A stretch of DNA of 64,000 bases from Otis tarda (lineage: Eukaryota > Chordata > Aves > Otidiformes > Otididae): assembly GCA_026413225.1 (NCBI GenBank), contig CM048553.1, forward strand, positions 142,794,690-142,858,689, given 5' to 3'. Position 1 is the first letter of the stretch. Each line of letters starts with the position of its first letter. Below, in pieces: positions 1-12,902 of this stretch. The notes beneath the pieces are model-generated. The model made no database searches. It saw only the letters and a program-made list of their open reading frames with translations, and was not told where the DNA came from. The position numbers and the translations under genes were made by a program.

Positions 1-535
1 TTAAGTCTCTTCCCTGAAAAGATGCTTCTGTGAATCATGTTTCTAGCCTAGTAGCACTGTAAATGTAATGAGTACTTTCAGGAAGTGCTCACACAAGACA
101 GCAGAGACATGAGTGTTTATCTTCATAACTTGGGAAATATTTTTATGGCATGGTTAACTTGGGCTCATTTTGGCATTACAGCTTCTGTTTTCACATTAAA
201 ACTGCTGACTTGAGCTCCCTGTTGTGCTCAAATCTTAAATAGGCTCACTTAGTATTATAGGAGAAGGGCTAGGGAAGGTTCTCTAGACCTTTTGTATGAG
301 ACTATAGGTTAAAAGAATCCTTCAGCATCTCTCCTCAATTTATCCCTCCTTCTTACCTTCTTCCAACCTCTTTCATCCTCTTAACATTTCACCTGGAAAA
401 ACTCAGAATAGCTTTTAACAAAGTGGAATAAAATCCCAGAATATTGAGCATCACACATGAGTAAGGATAGGGCTAATGCATGTGGTGGCATGTTTGGTTT
501 TTTGCAGAGCAGTAGCTTTCTCCTAGAGCAATCTC

Positions 536-588
536 TGTTTGGTTTTGGTTTGGTTTTTTTTGTTTGTTTGTTTTTTTTTTTTTCTTTT
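536..588. repeat. T-rich low-complexity tract with GTTT units
   Basis: Irregular GGTTTT and GTTTG units pass into an uninterrupted T run. No polypyrimidine-AG follows closely, so it is not read as an acceptor. Confidence 0.85.
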
Positions 589-824
589 CATATAAGCTGA
601 TAGTAAGAAAGCATGAACAAAAGATACCTTAATTTCTTTTGTTGTACATGTTACCAAGTGATTAGAAACGAGGAGACTTTAATTACTGGGTGAACTGGGA
701 AGAAAGCTGACCAAGAATTTGAAGTCAGAGATGTACAAAAGGTTATTTAGAAGTTGAAACAACATTTTCTGAAACAGATTGACTTTACTGAAGATTTTTA
801 TTGATCTTTATCAAATACATCAGA

Positions 825-1168
825 TTGCACCAGTACTGTGGCCTTGGTACAGCCCCGCGTACTGGTGCCCTTGCACCGCGGGCAGCAAGAAGCGCGGCAC
901 GGCTTGGAACAAACCGAAAACAAAAAAAAAAACCCGAAAAATAGAAATAACCAGAGTGCGAGGAAGCGCCGTTGTGGAAGTAGTCTCCCGTCGGAGGGGG
1001 CTGCCACAGGGGCCAGCTGCTTCGGGTCCTCTTGCCTTTTCCTCCTGCGTCTGTGAAGCTGCCCGCGGCCGGGCCCTGGCACCGGGAACGCTGAGCTCCG
1101 CGCTTGAGGGATGGGGAAACCCAAAAGGGTCGAGGGTACCAGTACGCGGTCCTGGGCAAGTGGTGCAA
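825..1168. repeat. GC/CpG-rich island framed by imperfect inverted repeats
   Basis: The left arm (825-870) and right arm (1134-1168) are inverted copies with a short gap. The best-matched part is CCGCGTACTGGTGCCC (855-870) against GGGTACCAGTACGCGG (1134-1149), 15 of 16 bases complementary. The outer ends TTGCACCA (825-832) and TGGTGCAA (1161-1168) match exactly. The core is GC-rich with roughly two dozen CpGs, in sharp contrast to the AT-rich intron. It also contains an A-run with AAACCGAAAA-like sequence. AATAAA occurs on the minus strand at 797-802 and on the plus strand just outside the right arm. I see no target-site duplication and recognise no protein in any frame. It could be a foldback or MITE-like element, a cryptic promoter/CpG island, or a retrocopy of an unknown GC-rich transcript. 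Confidence 0.55.
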
Positions 1169-3029
1169 GGGTATATAAGTGATTGGTGTAATAAAAAAAG
1201 CTTTTAAAAGGGTAGTTTAATGAATGGTAATTTGAGATATAAAAGATTCTAAATATTTTTATTTTTCACCAAGGGTAGAGATTATTCTTAAAACAAATAA
1301 ACGCCAGCAGCCCTTTCTATCATGTATGATTGATATTAAGACATGAAAAGGGCATAATGAACAGTGTTAAATATTCAGGAGAGAGGAGAGATTTAATGAT
1401 CATGGTTGAATCAATTATAACATTGTAACAGTGCAACTACCCTCAAAAGTTGGATAAAATTGTAAAAAAGAAAAAATCAAGTTCATGAATCAATAATCAA
1501 TTTCAGAACTAAGAAGTAGGTTCTAAAACAGTTAGTGACAGTCACTCTAGAAATGCTGATGGATACTTTTTAACTCCATCAAGTTTCTTTGGTACTGAAA
1601 GATGTTTGGCACTTCACAAAGGGCTACCTGTGTGGTTTAAGTCCTACATCTTAATGTTTGCTATTGAATGCAAGTACTGAGAGTATTTTGTACCTGTGCA
1701 AATGATCTCTACAAATGAACCACTTGTGGGTAGTGCTGAATGCTACTATGAAGTATTGAGAACTTCCAGCTGCTAATGATACCAGTGGAAAGAGCGGTTG
1801 GTTTTCATGCTGAGTTTTACATAGCAGTGGGTATTTTTGCTTACTTGAAGGCTGAAAGCAGAGCCAGACCTGTCAGTCATCAGTATCTGGGGAATTCCTG
1901 TCCCCTGGAGTCAGGAAACATAATTAGGCTTGCTGGAAATACAAGCAGGCTTCCCAGTTGCAGAGCTTTTTGGAAGAAAGTTCAAATGTTGGTTACATGC
2001 TTTTAAACTCACAACTCCTTTCAACACATTTCTGTTTAATTGATAACTATAGATCAGTGCTGTGTTTGTCTTTGGAAGAGTTTACTCTCTCTGTTACATG
2101 CTTTTATTTTGAAGTATTTGTGGTGATTGATTGTATTACATGTTTCAGAGAGAGTGAGGGTGAGTAAAGTGTTCTTTTCCTTCGATAAGGAAGAGTTGGA
2201 CTGTTTGGTCAACTAATTAGATAAAAATAAAATGAAGTATTCATTCTTAATTGAAGAGGTGTGGAGGGGCAGCAAGGCTAGAGGAAAAAAATATCTATTT
2301 GTCCTCCATTATTTAAGGCAGGAGAGAATCAGATTGATTTAGAAAAGCTGACTACAGAATGTGGAGCACTGCTGTGTTTACCTGGGGAATATGTACTAGA
2401 TGAGACAGTTGTCCTTTATCAATAGGTGTAGATTTTTGTAATGTGGTGGTAGTCCTCACTCTAGTTCTGGTTTTAAAGATTTCAGAATGACTGAACAGAT
2501 ATCCAAAACATCTCAGGTGTGTTTCAAAAGGAGCATCGTCTTCAAAACATTTATATAGTGAAACCCTCAGTCATGTCTTCTGTTTTACAGATGAATGGAT
2601 TCTTAAATTTTTCAGTGTAATCATTCCCTTTTGCTTTTATATGTGAATTAATGGATGGCTTTCAATGATCACAGTGGAAGTAATACTGATATTACATAAG
2701 AAGGAAATTCACATATCTCCTCCTAAAGATGTTTTTCTGATTATGTTCTCTATAGAGAGAAATTTGAAGTAAATGCATAGTGATGTGGCTCCTGGAGTAT
2801 CTTGGACTCAGAACAAACATAGACAGATGGTGCCAGGGTGAGCTGATCAGAAGCCCGGGGTGAGGATGAGTACTACTGGGTACAAAGTCTCATCTATGAA
2901 TAACATTAACAGACGGTGAAGATTGTCACAGAGCAAAAAAAAAAAAAAGCAATCTCACAGAAACAAAAATCCAGTTTCTATTGTGGCCTTTTGGGGATTT
3001 TGATCTGTCACAAACATGACTCAATGATT

Positions 3030-3632
3030 TGATGCAGCCCCCGCATCCTGGGCCGCATTAAAAGAAGCGTGGCCAGCAGGTCGAGGGAGGTGATTCTCCC
3101 CCTCTACTCTGCCCTGGTGAGACCCCACCTGGAGTACTGTGTCCAGTTCTGGAGCCCCCAATATAAGAAGGACATGGACCAGTTGGAGAAGGTCCAGAGG
3201 AGGGCCACAAAGATGATCGGGGGCTGGAGTACCTCTCCTATGAGGACAGGCAGAGAGAGTTGTTCAGCCTGGAGAAGAGGAGGCTCCAGGGAGACCTTAT
3301 AGTGGTCTTCTAGTACCTCAAGGGGGCCTACAGGAAAGATGGGGAGAAACTCTTCAGCAGGGCCTGTTGTGATAGGACAAGGGGTAATGCTTTCAAAACA
3401 GAAGGAGGTAGATTCAACTAGGCATAAGGAAGAAATTTTTTACACTGAGGGTGGTGGAACACAGGTTGCCCAGAGAGGTGGTGGATGCTGCATACCTGGA
3501 AACACTCAAAGCCAGATTGGACGGGGCTCTGAGCAACCTGATCTGGTTGGAGATGTCCCTGCTCCTTGCAGGGGGGTTGGACTAGATGCCCTTTAAAGGT
3601 CCCTTCCAACTCAAACTATTATGTGATTAAAT
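3030..3632 (+). mobile_element. CR1 LINE, 3' fragment with reverse-transcriptase C-terminus and 3' UTR
   Basis: This is a 5'-truncated CR1 in the sense orientation of the host gene. Translation from about 3069 gives the C-terminal CR1 reverse-transcriptase signature [20 protein letters not shown] followed by [11 protein letters not shown], after which the frame decays. The 3' UTR follows with the usual GGTTGCCCAGAGAGGTGGTG, CTGGTTGGAGATGTCCCTGC and GGGGGGTTGGACTAGATG blocks. It ends in CCCTTCCAACTC and a degraded ATTATGTGATT octamer tail. The copy is moderately diverged and not capable of movement. Confidence 0.93.
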
Positions 3633-4902
3633 GTGTATTTAAGGTAACAAACATATTCCAGGCATGCTTCATAATATGTGGTGATGGCACTGCATTTTCC
3701 TTTTTACAGTATCCCTATCAAATCTCTTAAAAAATGTTATACTATCTATTCTGTTGGAAACTGTTCTGTAAAAGATTAACTACAGAATTTATGACTCCAT
3801 TCTGTATAATTTCTAGCAATTACAATGTTAATTACCTATATACACTAAATAAATATTCTTTCTTTGGTTTAACATGTAATATTGATGAGTTGTGATAATC
3901 CTAGGATCACAGTTTTATCTCCTCTGGTGATTTGTTCAGGTATTGGCTGTTATGTCCTAGCCAATACTTTTGCCTCCCTTTTGACTCTAGCTTTAGAGGC
4001 CAGGGAAAGATGAAAGAGATATGCATATATAATCAACTTTTTGGGGTGTTCGTATTTAAGATTCTACTTCCAATGCTGGAAACCTACTGTTACAAAGACC
4101 ATCTTGTAACAGGTTAGTTACATTAGCAGGATGAAGAATAAGAAATTTTTTTCAGTACTGATGTTGTGCCTTCTTTTAATAGTAATATCTAGTAAATTCT
4201 GGATACAAAAGACTTGCCTTAAATAAGAATGGCAATTGATTTTGGACATCTGGATTTACTTTCTTTAGGTGGGATTGACCATGTTCTGCAGTAGGATTGT
4301 TAATAGATATTTCTTTCTCCAAATTATATTCTGAAATGTCTTTAATTTAGGATAGGCCATGTTGAAAGGCCTTGGCAGTTGAAGGTACCTCAGTGAGAAG
4401 GGGCAAAGGGAAAGCAACACTACAAAGAAAGGTTTTCCTTCTGCCAGAGTCTGCCAAGTTTGATTTGCAGGGAACATCTGAGATGAGCTGAACCCACTCA
4501 GGGGTTACGTCTGTAGATTTAAACAAAAAGATTTATCAGCTATTTCAATTATGACATAACAATCTAGTAATCTGTGAGCCCTACTGAACAACATGAAAAA
4601 ATAGAAAGCATGAACATGAGAACTATTATACAGGAAAAGAATTGGTTGATGAAGAACCGAACTAAGACGTGTTCTACTTGTTTTAGTGCAATTATGTTTA
4701 AACAAATGTGAGTAGAATCTGTTTATATTTCGTATTTTTCCAAAGAGAAGTACTCCAGGAGATGGCTTTAATGAACTGGTATCATAATCTTGGCAGAGGA
4801 AAGTATTCAAGGGTTTTGGGAAAAAAGAATTTCAGAGCTGTCTTTAGGATAGTTTCTGGCCTTTAGTGTCACAGTGTCCTTGCTGCCCCTGGTAGCTTAT
4901 AG

Positions 4903-4967
4903 GGCCTGCTGTAACCGCATGCTTTCGCTCTGCGGAATTATGAACAGCGGAGCAGAATCAGCAGGCC
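4903..4967 (+). other. GC-rich hairpin in AT-rich intron
   Basis: GGCCTGCTG (4903-4911) pairs perfectly with CAGCAGGCC (4959-4967). Inside, GCTCTGCGG (4927-4935) can pair with CAGCGGAGC (4945-4953) with one G.U pair and one mismatch, leaving a 9-nt loop. The internal loop is lopsided (15 nt on the left, 5 nt on the right), which is poor for a microRNA precursor. Confidence 0.45.
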
Positions 4968-5404
4968 TACTGGTGGCCCGCCATTGGTCTCTTAGAACCC
5001 TCATTTGTACCCAGTAGCTCTGAGCTCTTAATGGTTAATTAATAAGCTTTAATTAAGAGGTTAAAGGATTTAAATACAGGATTGAATTCTGATCTTTTCT
5101 CTAGCACTGATTTTTTTTTTTATGATAGTTTTGCAAAATTCTCTTATCATTATCTCTCAGAAGTAGTATTAGCTACTATTTATACAGTTTCTGAGGCACA
5201 AATCTCTTACCTTTTCAATCGTTATCAAATACTATTTATCTAAAATGGAGAAATACTGCTACAACCTAAATTAACATTATATTTTATTCTAAGAAGTAAA
5301 GTTTGAGTTCAGTGCACTTTTTGAGTAAAGAGAAAGTATGGAGGCATGAGTTTAGATATAATTAGTATGGGGAAAATTGTTACACACCTTCTTCATGTGC
5401 TTAT

Positions 5405-5428
5405 GAAAAATCTCTCCTGCAGGTGAGA
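5405..5428 (+). promoter_or_regulatory. Candidate recursive (AG|GT) splice point
   Basis: TCTCTCCTGCAG is followed directly by GTGAGA, so an acceptor and a good donor (A at +4, G at +5) are juxtaposed at 5422/5423. This is the layout of a recursive splice site. The pyrimidine tract is short and A-rich sequence precedes it. Confidence 0.3.
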
Positions 5429-8400
5429 GCATCTCTCTCTGTAAGCTCTGTCCTCATAAAAAATAATAATTATTTTTATATTTGAATTTCCATTTCAAGA
5501 CCCAGTTGTTTTATTTGTTTCTGCAAGAGATTACATTAGCATGATGAAAATAACGTGTGTTTTACCCTACTTCCTGATACTTTAAAAATACGAACAGTAT
5601 GGAAAATTACAGTCTTTTGAGAACTAGGAAACTGTTTGAAGAGGATCTCCCCCTACAGTGCTGCTGGCACCATGCCTCCACTGGTGGTACTTTTGCAGTA
5701 AGAATACTGATGCAATCAAAACCAAGATGAACCACAACTAGTTGCTACCACCAGTTCCAATGGTGATAATTCGGCATCAAGCATGTTGATGTAGTTTGCA
5801 CAGATGAAGTTGAGGCAACCATATGGTGAGCACAGCTAAGACTTGGTTATGCTAGTTTTCCTAGCATTGCTCAAATTTATTTCCTGTTTGTTAAAAAAGG
5901 GAAATCATCAGGACAGGAACAATCCTATCACAGAAGTAAAAAGATAGGGGCTACTTAATAATTTAAAATACTCATGAATGTTGTAAACAATGTGGAATGA
6001 ACTCGCTCTAATCATGGTACTACGATGTCAGGAGGTGTTACATTTCGGAGCAAAGACAGTCTGACCCATTATTTAGCATGTATTTATTTTGGCTGTGTGT
6101 GTAATTGTGTAATGAAAAAGTAATTTTGCCTTTCATAGTAAGGATAAAAAAATTTAACTCAGTAACTTAGCTACTTTGGACATTTCTGAAACTACAGGTG
6201 TGAAGTTAATGGCTTCCTTTTGTAAGTCAACTGATGATGCAAATAAAGTAACCCGAGTGACTGTGAGAAATATTATCTCGTCTGGAGATGTCCTTTATAA
6301 ATGTAATAATGTTGCAATGTGCTTAATTGCCAGCATCTGAATTAGCCTCTTTTTAAGGTACATTTGGTAAATATTGCATACTTTAAAAATGAAATTTAGT
6401 ATAAAGTAAATAAAAATATGATTTATAAAAACAAGTCAAATATAAACTGTGAAACTTTTTTATGAGTGAATTGTTTGGATAGAACAGTAATTTGTATACT
6501 TTTTAATAATGAGGCTGTTTAAAAAATAAAGATCTAGTAATTAAAAAGCATACAGGTGTGGCCCAGCTTTCTTAAAACTCATGTTTATTTGATTTCCTAA
6601 CACAAACAATATCAGAAAAAAAGTAGAAATAACCAATATGCAACTATATTTCTAATATTTTTAGACTAATAGAACATTTCTGTTACAAAACATTTCAATC
6701 AAGTGAGTGAATCAGGAGGAAACATGTAACAGTACCTATAAAAATCAGCATGGTTTTTAAATATAAAAAGTAGAATCATAGGATACAAATAAACTACAAA
6801 AGGAAATTCTTATGAGAGCCTCAGCCAAGTGTATTCCTCAGTGATTTAGATTTTAGGTGAGAATTTTTCGCACGGGGGTTGAATGTCTGTGTATGTCTGT
6901 GTCAACTGCGCGTGAAAAATATCCGAATAGGAGTCTTGCATAAAGCTCATAACATAATAAGACAAATTTTGGTTTCTGGTTGCAGTTTTCCAGTACATAG
7001 ACTACTGCAAGTGCTGATAGTCGAGAGTGCCAAGATTCTAAATGTATATGAAGCTGCATTGGATGTGCCTGTTTTACAGCAATATATATGCTACAGATTT
7101 TTTTTTTTTTTTTCTGTCCTTTGTGCCTCCTCATAGAAATTAAGGACAGGTGCTGATTGTAAGCAATATGAGACTGAATGCTGAAAAAAAGATTCATTGC
7201 TCATATGCACAGTTTCTGAAAACTCCACTAGCACTTGTCCAAACTTCTTAGCAGCAGCAATACACGATGATATTACAGTATTGGTACAGCTGAAGATTTA
7301 AATACAAAAAGAAAAGATTCACTTATCGTAAGGTGTGTGTCTCTGACTGTATCCTTTCTAATATTCAGTAAAGCTTGAGCACATGATGCATCTTTATCCT
7401 TAGACATGATAGTTCCAAAAGTTCCCTTCTGTCATTATGACTATTTTTCCAAACTTGAAACCCAATTGTCTTTGAGACAATTGTTCTTTCCCACCAGAAT
7501 TGGCGGAAATTGTTCAAGTGAAGTTGTAAGTATCTGGATATGTAAGACAGACAGAGTGACTGCTTACATCTTGTTTCTTAATGAGTTGGTAAAAAAAAAA
7601 AAGTGGACCATAATTATCTGTATTTTTTAATATGTAATCTTGTAATTTCTTTTACTTATGATTAGTGGGATGAAATATAAATGCAATGACAGTACAGTCC
7701 ATCTTTAAAGATCCTATTCTTGTGCTCTGCCACTTAACACTTCCTGGCAGCCTGCTTTTACGGGAAGTTCAGCTATTTGCTTCTGATCTTTATTGTCAGC
7801 TAAGGATTAGTACTTGCAGTTTCAGCACTCTACCAAAGCAAGTCCTCTGGGAAAGTGTGGGTTACAAACACAGGGACAAGGCCCGTGGAACTCGAGATAA
7901 AATATTTTTAATTGAGAGAATGCAGTTGTGAAATGAACTTGGAGAATTTCCTTGGAGAGTGAGACACTGGAAGATTCCCTTTTTCAAATACAGCTGGCAT
8001 GGCTCATCTTGTTTTGAGTGAGACCTAAAATTACCTGGGAAGTGTCAGCCTTGTCACAAGGGTAAAGAGCAGAGGGAAAACTACCGCTATTGTGTAGTAT
8101 TGTGTATTATTCAATCCAGTATGGATTGAGTTTACCTGCTTGATGCTTAAACCTTAAAAAAGGAGTCCTACTGATATTTCCAGTATAGATGGAGACTGTA
8201 CAGAAGTAGGTGGCAAAATTTATTAGAAGAATAATGACTTTTGTGGAGAAAGAATGAAAAATTTAGATAAGAATGTTTATTTTAGAAGCAAATGATAAAA
8301 ACATTATGGGAATCTATAGGGTCATAATGGTTTAAAGAAGCTCTTTTACAGCTTTTTTTTTTCTAATACAGGAGCAGCTATTTACTTGATTTAAGTAATT

Positions 8401-8889
8401 TAATATGCAGTTAGTTTGCTGCAGAAAAGCTAGAAACAAGTATCAGTCTGTTGTTCTGAGGAAACCTGGAAGTAACAAGTACAGCCAGGCGTTACCTACT
8501 TGTTTTCTCCTTTATACACAAATTTTCTAGCTTTATCTTGATATCATTAAAACCACACAGAAATATGATAACATTAATTGGGCCAGCCCTTAATTTACCA
8601 TACGTTCATCTTTTCTATGTTCACCTTTTCTTGTAGCCTTGCACAGGACTGTTGTACTAAGCTATTGTTCACTGCTACTTGCCAGCAAAGAGCAGCCTCA
8701 TTGTTACTAACAAGCAAAGTTAATAAACAATTAGCAATTGCAAATAGCAATTTTACTCAATTATAAACTGAAAAAAATAGGCAAGTAAGGTAATCCTGCC
8801 AATTCCAGCTAGGCTTTTTGTCTAGCTGACTTGTAATCCATTGACTCATTCACAGAGTCATATCCTACTCAGTTATTAAAACTGAGGGG

Positions 8890-8938
8890 TTTTTTTTCTT
8901 TCTTTTTTTTTTTTTTTTTTTTTTTCTTTTTTTTTTTA
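8890..8938. repeat. T-rich tract
   Basis: About 49 bp of almost pure T, broken by three single C bases. Confidence 0.95.
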
Positions 8939-9020
8939 CTCAATTTCTGAATGTATTAAGATATACTAGATTCAGTGATGTGACTTCACCTGTATTTACA
9001 AACTTATTTAGGGTCATACC

Positions 9021-9041
9021 AGATTAATTAATTAATTAATT
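9021..9041. repeat. (ATTA)n microsatellite
   Basis: About five ATTA units. Confidence 0.85.
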
Positions 9042-9931
9042 ATGACATCGGAAGAGTGCAATTTGCTATTTTGGGAGGGAAGTAAAAAAACTGAGAAACA
9101 AAATGTGGTAAAGTGTGAACTAGAAGCTGTTGCAGAAAGTGCTACTAAATGGAGAAAAGACAGAATCGAGCCAGGGCAGCTTGAAGACCTCCTCTTGGCC
9201 ATGTCTTTTACTTCTGAGAGTGGCTTATACAGAGCTCCCACCAGCAGAAGTTTTTTGGTTCCATTCCTCAGCATGAGGCAAATGCTGTTGGAGCATAATA
9301 GGACATCTTTACCCTGCTCCCTTTCGTGACAAGGAGAAACTGAAACAGAGATCTTAATTTTGGTTGCTAGTTAGTTTTGCTGTAGTTGGCTTTTCCTCCT
9401 TGAGTTAGAAGTGAGCAGCAGCACTCGTATAAAGCAAGGGGAAGATCATTTAGCAACTGCACTCCTTTCCTTCCTATCTTGTAACTCTGTTTCTTCTATT
9501 CAGCATTTCCGGCAGAGTCGGTGTAATTCACTTAAAGTGTATTTACTCACTTGGAATAAAAGTATGTTTTTTACAATAGTTCTTTCAGTGAAATTATCGG
9601 GAAACATGATGTCCCATATGTGTGAATTGCAGTATCTTATTTTAACTGTGTCTGTGTCTTTTTAATCTAGGATTCAGATTTTGGGCACTCTGTTTTTCAT
9701 GTGAATTTGATAAGAGTATTATATCGATAAATAAATGCTTCTGCAATTTGAGAGAAAGGTAGTATTGTTCTTAGTGTGAATTAAGTTATTTCTTTTGTAA
9801 GTAAGTCTTTCACCATATTTAGAGCCTCTGTGAAGTACTTATTCTGTGACTACTCTATTTTGTAGGCTCTTTAAACATGTTCTTGTACTTAAAGTTTCGT
9901 CAGTGTTGATCTATTCCTATTTCAGGTTAAC

Positions 9932-9973
9932 GAATATCACAGAATATGAAGTGAATATCACAGAATATGAAGT
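9932..9973. repeat. Perfect 21-bp tandem duplication
   Basis: GAATATCACAGAATATGAAG plus a final T occurs twice head to tail (9932-9952 and 9953-9973) with no mismatch. Identity of the copies suggests a recent slippage event or short duplication. Confidence 0.9.
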
Positions 9974-11744
9974 ATATATTCCCTGATGAGTTAGAAAATG
10001 GGAAACATGAAAATAATGGGTTTTTTTTCCCAGTTAGCTCCATCTGTAAAACAACTCAAACCAAACTCAAAAAATAGGTGAAAAAGCTAAAAATTTCAGA
10101 GATTTTTTCTATTGGTAATTTCAGGATGTTTTACTCTATGTTTAGAAAAAAAAACACTGACAATTAAATATCTTATTTGCTGTTTGACACTGATGAACGT
10201 GGCTATTATTGTCATTATATGGCTTATGTTTAGCCTCATTGTTCTAAACAAAATACTTACAGAGCTTTTTACTACCTTTTTATCTGTTAACTTTCACTTT
10301 AGAGTTGGGAAAAAATGCATTTCCCACTTGAAAAAAATAGTGTGGAGTTTATTTTCCCCTACGTTCTTCACCTGAACAGATTAAAAAATGTCAGATTATT
10401 TATACAAAGTGCAAAAACTCCCATAGCAGAGACTATGCACAGTTTTGTGATAGGCTTGGGAGTTACTGTTCCTGCATAGATTGTGAAAGACTGGCATTCA
10501 GGGCAGGTAGAAACTAAAATCTAGATTTCTTATATTTCAAGTAAATACCCAAATTAATTGGATTTTATGCTCTCTTGTTTTCTGGATGTTGTATCTGAGA
10601 TTTAGCTAAACTTTCACTAACTTTTTTTTTTAACTGGTACTTTCAGCAGGAAATCAAAGTGCATGCCTCAAATGAAAAGCCATTTAATTAGGAAATTCTG
10701 ACTGGCACTTTTCAATATCTTGGATTTCTCCCATTTATCCTAAGTTCCAGGTCATAGATTAAAAAGTAGTGTTTTATTCTACCGTTGTGGTTTATAACCC
10801 TTTTCAATTTGCATTCTATAAATATTTTTTGGTAGAATTTTTTTAACTGAAGTGAAATGCCAAAGCTTAAACTTCGGTAGATGGCTCTGAAATTAAACCT
10901 TCTGGCAGTATATTTATTTATTTTTTATTTGAGGAAACCAGACAGTTAAAATAGTACATCAATTCTAATGAGATTGGAGAGATTTCATTTTGCCAGCAAG
11001 AAAGTTAGTGCTGTGGATTAAGTGAATGTTTGTAGAGATATCTGCTGACATCTAGTTTCTGTCAATATTTCATTTTCACTGATGCAAAACCTGAAAACTC
11101 TGAATGGTGAGTAGCACCAGGACTGTAGCTGTGCTATCTGCCAGTGTATGAGAATCCATTAATTATAAACAGAATTGGATATAAGGTTCTTTAATTGCTT
11201 AATAATTTCTATTTGTCCACTAGACTTAAAGTAGAATCATGGTCTTCTGAAGAGGAGTTTTATATGGTGCTATTGCTCATTTCAGTCAAATACTGGCAAA
11301 ACTGTCATTTAGTGATTAAGAAAAGTTCTGTTTCAGATTGCTCAATATAGTGTTTTGTTTTTTTTTTTAAATTGCTTTTTATAATATCCACACATCAGCA
11401 TGAAAGTACAAACTCCAGGTTTTTCTGCTCATTGCATTACATGGAGCTGAAAATACATGTGAGGTCATTGGTCAAACTTTGAGGAAGTTAACTATTTTCA
11501 TAGTAGTTTGTAAAAAGCATGAAGTTGTTTGTTTTGGATTTATTTTTCCTATTGATAAAAGTTAAGTCACTATTTTTTTCCAGCACTGCTGAGCCAAATA
11601 ATTGTTAAATACTTTTCCCTATGTTTCTGCTTGAGTTTACACTTCATGTTTCTTATCTTGTTCCACGAAACCATTGTTAAGTTCATAACCACAGAAATGC
11701 TGTTTGAAGGGCATCTCTGAACCAGCCTCACACTCAAAGCATGG

Positions 11745-12400
11745 TTATTGGCAGCACTAGATCAGGGCAGCTTAAGCTTTGTCTAGGAGAGTTTTGAAAA
11801 CCTCCAGGGACGGCGACCCCACAGCCTCTCGGGACAACCTGTTCTAGGACTGCACTGCCCTCCTACTGAAAGTAAAGTGAAAAAAACTTCTCCTAATGTC
11901 CAACTATGTGCCACTATAGTGCCTTTTGCCCCTTCTTTTGGATTGGCAACTACTATGAAGAATTTGACTTTGTGGTTTTTTTCAGGTAATTTTTAGATTA
12001 TGCAGCTAGTTTCAGATGGGTATTAGATCACTCCTTAGTCCATTCCTCTTCACTGGATCGAACAAATCTAGCTCCTTTATTCCCACCTTGCAGATTACAT
12101 GCTCTATGCCTTCGACCAGACTTGTCCAGTTTGTCAACATCCCTTTTGAACTGGAGGGCTCCAATCTGGACACAATAGTCCAGGTGCAGCCTTGCCAATG
12201 CCAGTTAAAGGGGAAAAATAACCTCCCTTTATCTGCTGCTCATACTCTTGGTAATGTAGCCCCATATGTAATTTGTCCAATTTGTAATGAAAGCACACAC
12301 ATGACTGGCTCATAGCCTGGTTTCCACCCTATTTTCCACCCTGTTTTCCAGGGTTTCTTATCAGCAGGGCTGATCAGCCAGTTGTTTCCTAACGTCTACC
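11745..12400 (-). mobile_element. CR1 LINE fragment, minus strand, internally eroded
   Basis: Read on the minus strand this is the CR1 reverse-transcriptase end followed by 3' UTR. Diagnostic blocks on the plus strand are TTGAAAACCTCCAGGGACGG, CCTCTCGGGACAACCTGTTC, AACTGGAGGGCTCCAATCTG with GGACACAATAGTCCAGGTGC, and AACCTCCCTTTATCTGCTGC. The terminal octamers are missing and the stretch around 11940-12000 is degraded, so this is an old copy. The open frame at 12016-12315 is antisense to the CR1 reverse transcriptase and is not a gene. Confidence 0.8.
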
Positions 12401-12884
12401 AGCACACGGGGTTATTATATATGTAAAAATAGTATCCATTCAGAAGAGAAGTGAGTGTTCTCAGTGACAGGTTATTGCACACTAGAAAGCATTAAGTGTT
12501 TAATACAGTACAGGAAAGAACGTTGTATGTCACCAGATAGTCATTGCCACCGGGCAGAAAAATTGTTGAATGAATGGGCTTGGCAGAACTGAAAGCGAAC
12601 GAACCCTTTTTGAAGCCTAGATTCCAGCCACATCCGTGCTCCGTGATGAGGAGTGGGAAATGAGGGAGAGGCTACAATCAGTAACAAAACTTTGAGGGAA
12701 TTGTAGCCAGGAAATGAGAAGTGGCAGCTGCACTTAATTCTGGCTTCAACATCCTGAGTACTTGCTTAACAGTCCCCCTGCTAATGGCAAATTTTAAGCA
12801 GCTTTGGAAATTTCAGACACATTTAAGTGAACTTTTGGAAGGCAGGAATGGCTTTGGAACTTTTTGTCAGTATCTGTTTATTTA

Positions 12885-12902
12885 TTTTTTTTTTTTTTTT
12901 TT
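12885..12902. repeat. T18 run
   Basis: Uninterrupted T run preceded by GTTTATTTA. Confidence 0.9.

Noticed and set aside
779-1207. Overlapping open frames on both strands in the GC-rich island
   Set aside because: None shows a recognisable domain. Open frames on both strands are expected where stop codons are rare because of GC content. Fleeting likeness of minus-strand stretches to histone and Y-box proteins did not hold beyond a few residues.
9042-9329. 95-codon open frame starting MTSEECNLLFWEG
   Set aside because: No splice-site context, family likeness or conservation evidence. The length is within chance for 64 kb of intron.
12016-12315. 99-codon open frame
   Set aside because: It is antisense to CR1 reverse-transcriptase sequence within the relic at 11745-12400.
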